From Gavia stellata (lineage: Eukaryota; Chordata; Aves; Gaviiformes; Gaviidae): a DNA stretch of 64,000 bases. The position numbers and the translations under genes were made by a program. The notes under the pieces are model-generated. The model was not told where the DNA came from and searched no databases. It saw only the letters and a list, made by a program, of their open reading frames with translations. The stretch is taken from NCBI RefSeq assembly GCF_030936135.1, contig NC_082613.1, positions 2,294,001 to 2,358,000 on the forward strand. Reading direction: 5' to 3'. Below, piece by piece: positions 60,910-64,000 of this stretch. The stretch's first letter is position 1. Each line of letters begins with the position of its first letter.

Positions 60910-63900
60910 ACAAATGAGAGAGGTGGGACATGATGCTGTTAGCTGTGCCTGCTGTTCCCACCTCTGCTCTCAGTTTTTTCCCTTCCTTGCTGCCCTGGGG
61001 CACCTGAATAATGGAGGTTTTGTAGTTTCGTTGACTGTATTGCAATCAGTAGAAGAGTTTATGGGCTTCTTTCCAGAGCGAAAACAAGCTCGATTTTGCC
61101 CATTATATAAGGGAAAAATGGTATCAGGCAGAAAGCGGTGAGAAAGAGTGACCTTTTTCCTGTGGCTACAGGGAGGGAAAACACAATTGTGGTGTGCGAG
61201 ATGCGTCATTAACGTAAAAGCAACAAAAATGACCCAAATAGTGAGCGAGCATCAATTGAGTTGGCATCGCTGTCAGTAATAGAGCATCTCCCGTCTCTGC
61301 CGGCTGGGATCTCTGCCGCCATGCCTGCTCCTTCGCCTGCCGAGAGGCACTTACATTGTGGCTGATTGTGCCTGTCTTTTACGTTTTGATTGCGCGGGTT
61401 GGCTTTTTTAACTCTCTTGAGCATTCAAGTGAGTCCAGGAGATGTGGGGATGGGCTGATAAGTGGGTTTGCATTGTCTTGGCTGTTAGGCATTCTGCTGC
61501 TTCCTGGTGCTCCTACCAGCGATGGAGTTATTTGCTCTGAAGCAACCTCAAGCACGCTGCTTTTGTGGAAGGCAGAATAGCTGAAGAGAAAAATGGGCTG
61601 GAAATTACCTGTTCTGGGGAAACACAGTCAATGTGAATTTTTTTTCTGGGACCAGCTCGTGAGCAAAGATGGAGCCTGAATGGGGATCTGCTCTCATGGG
61701 GGTTGCTTATGCTCACACCATGCTCTCTGTGCATCTACAGAGGGTTGTCACCCCATGGAAACATGTTCCTGCAGGAACCCCCTGGCAGGGGAAGATTTGA
61801 CATCGCAGCCGTGCGGCTTGGAAAAAAAACCATCAGGGAAAATTTTCCCTTTCATCTGCCTTTCTCGCTAGGAAAGTCAGGACGTCTGCCTGCTGTATTT
61901 CACGAGTAGGAAATCAATTGCTGAGGGATTCCCGCTGGGAGATTTGTGCTTTATGAAATTCCTGCTGGGGGGCAGAGAGGCAGGCTGGAGAGCTGGAAAT
62001 GATAACTCCGTCTTCCTCCCCTTTGCTGCTTTAATTGTTTGTAATGACTTAATAAGCAGCACTAAACAGGGAAGCTGATCCTTCCCCGCAGCAAACGCAG
62101 GCAGGCGGCATTTTATTAGCTTTTCTAGGGCCTCTGTTTGGAATTTTTTTGCTGTATTTTCTTCATGGGCTTGATCCAAAGCCTTGGGAGATCAGTAGGA
62201 AAACTGTTGTTGACTTCACGGTGTCAAGGCTCTGAGTGTCAAGCCAACACCAAATCCATGCAATGATCTGGGAAGAAGATAATATAGAGAAATGGCATAA
62301 TTTAAGCAATGAAATGCTCTTTGCCTTGGCACCCTATGCATAGAAATACACACCAGGGAGCGGAAGAGCAAATTAGGTGCAAAACCAATATTTGCAGAAG
62401 AACGGATGGAACTAGCTTGCCATTTAGGCTGGAAATGAGGAGAAACTGTGCCCAGCAGAAGGGCACAGACACGGACCAGCTGCCCAGTGACAACAGGCAG
62501 ATGGAGAAGCAAAATCCCAAACTGAAGACTTTGAAGATGGAGCTTTTTGGATATGGGGGCTGTAGAGGCAGATCTTGAGTCCCATGGCCAATGCAGGCAG
62601 CTTCCCGGGGGAGCATCCCTGCTCTGTGGTGCCGCTGCCCAGCGGGCAGCAGGTCTGGTCCCACAGGGACCATTTGGTTTGTACCTGGTGGTTCAGGAGA
62701 GCTTGGGGAAATATCCCAGCCTCTCTGACTTGCTTGGATTTGAAAGGCGTTTGGGTCAAATTGATGTGTTTCTTCCCTGAGGGATGGAGTCTTGAGTTCT
62801 CGCTTGTTTTGCCTGAAAACAGCAGTATTTCTCCAATCCGCCCCCCAAAAAACCCCAGCAGACCCCCTGCTCCTCCCACTCTTTCCCACAGCTCTGATCC
62901 TCAGAGTTTTTCCCTTAAACTACAAGAACTGGAAACTGGATGGGTTTTGCTGCCTCTTAGTATCGTGCAGCTCAGGGGGAAAGGAACTTCCTCCTCCCTT
63001 TGTTTTTCTGCAACAAAGCATTTTGCTCCTCTCTCTCTGAAGGAGCAGGAAGAAACACTTTAAAGCTAACGGAGCCCAACTGAATTCCCTTATCACTGGG
63101 AACAAAATAACAAAGGTATTTATGTTAAAAATAACTCCAAATTTTTGAAGAGCTCTTCTGAGAAAATATTTCTCTTGGTGACTGATTACAAGTGGGTGTG
63201 GGAAGAAACTCTGCCTTGAACCACTCAAAGCAGTAATTTTTTTCCAAAGACTAGATATAATTACATTTTCTGGATGAAAAAAAAGATGTAGTGGACCAAA
63301 TGAGCTCCAAGTAGATCTTCATTTGCTGTTAATGACCGAATTACAGCACATCGTCACTACCAGCTCCACTGGACAAAATGTTGCCTTTGGGTTATTAGGG
63401 GTTTTGTCAGAAATCTTTGTAGTGTGAATAGTTCATGTACTCATCTATTGGCTTCAGCTGTTCCTGCTGCCCATCATACATTTCTATTGTAAGGCAGCTC
63501 ATTTAATTATGTTCTTTAATTCAGACATGTGCAACTTTTTCTACTTCTAGCCCCAGTTTTCAGCTGGACAAACATTTTCTTACCTGTGAGTGTATTCAGT
63601 GATGGCCACACAAGTGGAGGGAAGGAGTGTTGGCAGGTGATAATTTATGGAACTTTCTGCAGTGGCTGGAAAACCCAGCCTTCCATTTCCATCTCCTTAA
63701 TGTCTGTTGTCTTTGTTTCTTCTCCTGCCTGCTTGTTATGCCTCTGTGCTTGCAGTCTTTGTGGCTGGTCTGGATTTAGTGCTTGGAAATGCAATTATAT
63801 GGCTCTCAATTATTTTCACACAGAAGAATCTTGTACATAATATCAAACAAATTTAACCTTCCAGTCTTTTGAAGTCACTTTTCAAACTTAAATGTTTGGG

Positions 63901-64000
63901 ATTGCCCAGTTTTAATTGGACAAGTTTTCATTCCTGCTTCACGGCCTTATTGTCATTTATTTAAACAAACAAACCCCACCCTGCCCAGCAGGTCCTTCCC
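60910..64000. other. Intergenic, no gene recognised
   Basis: Overlapping short frames on both strands (62302-63063) show no domain. AT-rich non-coding DNA continues to the window end. Any MYT1 first exon probably lies beyond 64000. Confidence 0.5.

Noticed and set aside
62302..63063. Overlapping frames of 150-195 codons on both strands
   Set aside because: Neither strand shows a domain or splice pattern, and the two strands are equally open; no support for MYT1 or another gene.
1..64000. tRNA, rRNA, CRISPR array, operon or viral element
   Set aside because: No tRNA cloverleaf words, no spaced direct repeats and no retroviral gene or LTR pair were recognised; the features are those of a vertebrate nuclear genome.

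Overview
The window looks like a piece of a bird chromosome. It contains two intact class A neuropeptide GPCR genes, one of them split by introns with GT/AG borders. It also carries several 5'-truncated CR1 LINEs whose 3' ends show the ATTCTGTG-type octamers typical of birds and other archosaurs, and long non-coding stretches. Nothing bacterial or viral was recognised. I cannot name the species from sequence alone.

Layout. Bases 1-25,050 are gene-poor: I see an ancient CR1 reverse-transcriptase fossil (about 6,480-7,190), possible MIR-type SINE remnants (about 8.9 and 19.1 kb), a 63-bp tandem duplication (17.63-17.76 kb) and one younger CR1 3' end (22.5-22.9 kb). A strong CpG island (about 25,050-25,680) is the probable promoter and first non-coding exon of OPRL1, the nociceptin/orphanin FQ receptor. 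Its three coding exons lie at 26,147-26,373, 35,421-35,776 and 36,041-36,564 on the + strand and encode 368 residues. A 3' UTR of about 2.3 kb probably ends near 38,870.

From 38.9 to 49.2 kb there is intergenic DNA with two more CR1 copies (43.7-44.4 and 46.65-47.04 kb). NPBWR2, the neuropeptide B/W receptor 2, lies on the - strand at 49,977-50,975 as a single 332-codon exon, with a candidate upstream 5' UTR exon and TATA-like box near 52.1-52.4 kb. The remaining sequence to 64,000 is non-coding as far as I can see, with one reverse-oriented CR1 tail at 60.8 kb and some AT-rich stretches that could be conserved enhancers.

The tail-to-tail OPRL1/NPBWR2 pair matches the human 20q13.33 neighbourhood (RGS19, OPRL1, LKAAEAR1, NPBWR2, MYT1), so this is conserved synteny. 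The two receptors are Gi/o-coupled neuropeptide receptors related to the opioid/somatostatin branch. I found no recognisable RGS19, LKAAEAR1 or MYT1 exon inside the window. I did not find a new multi-gene system. The most interesting points concern the receptor's second extracellular loop, intron retention, candidate promoters, the 63-bp duplication and the missing neighbours.
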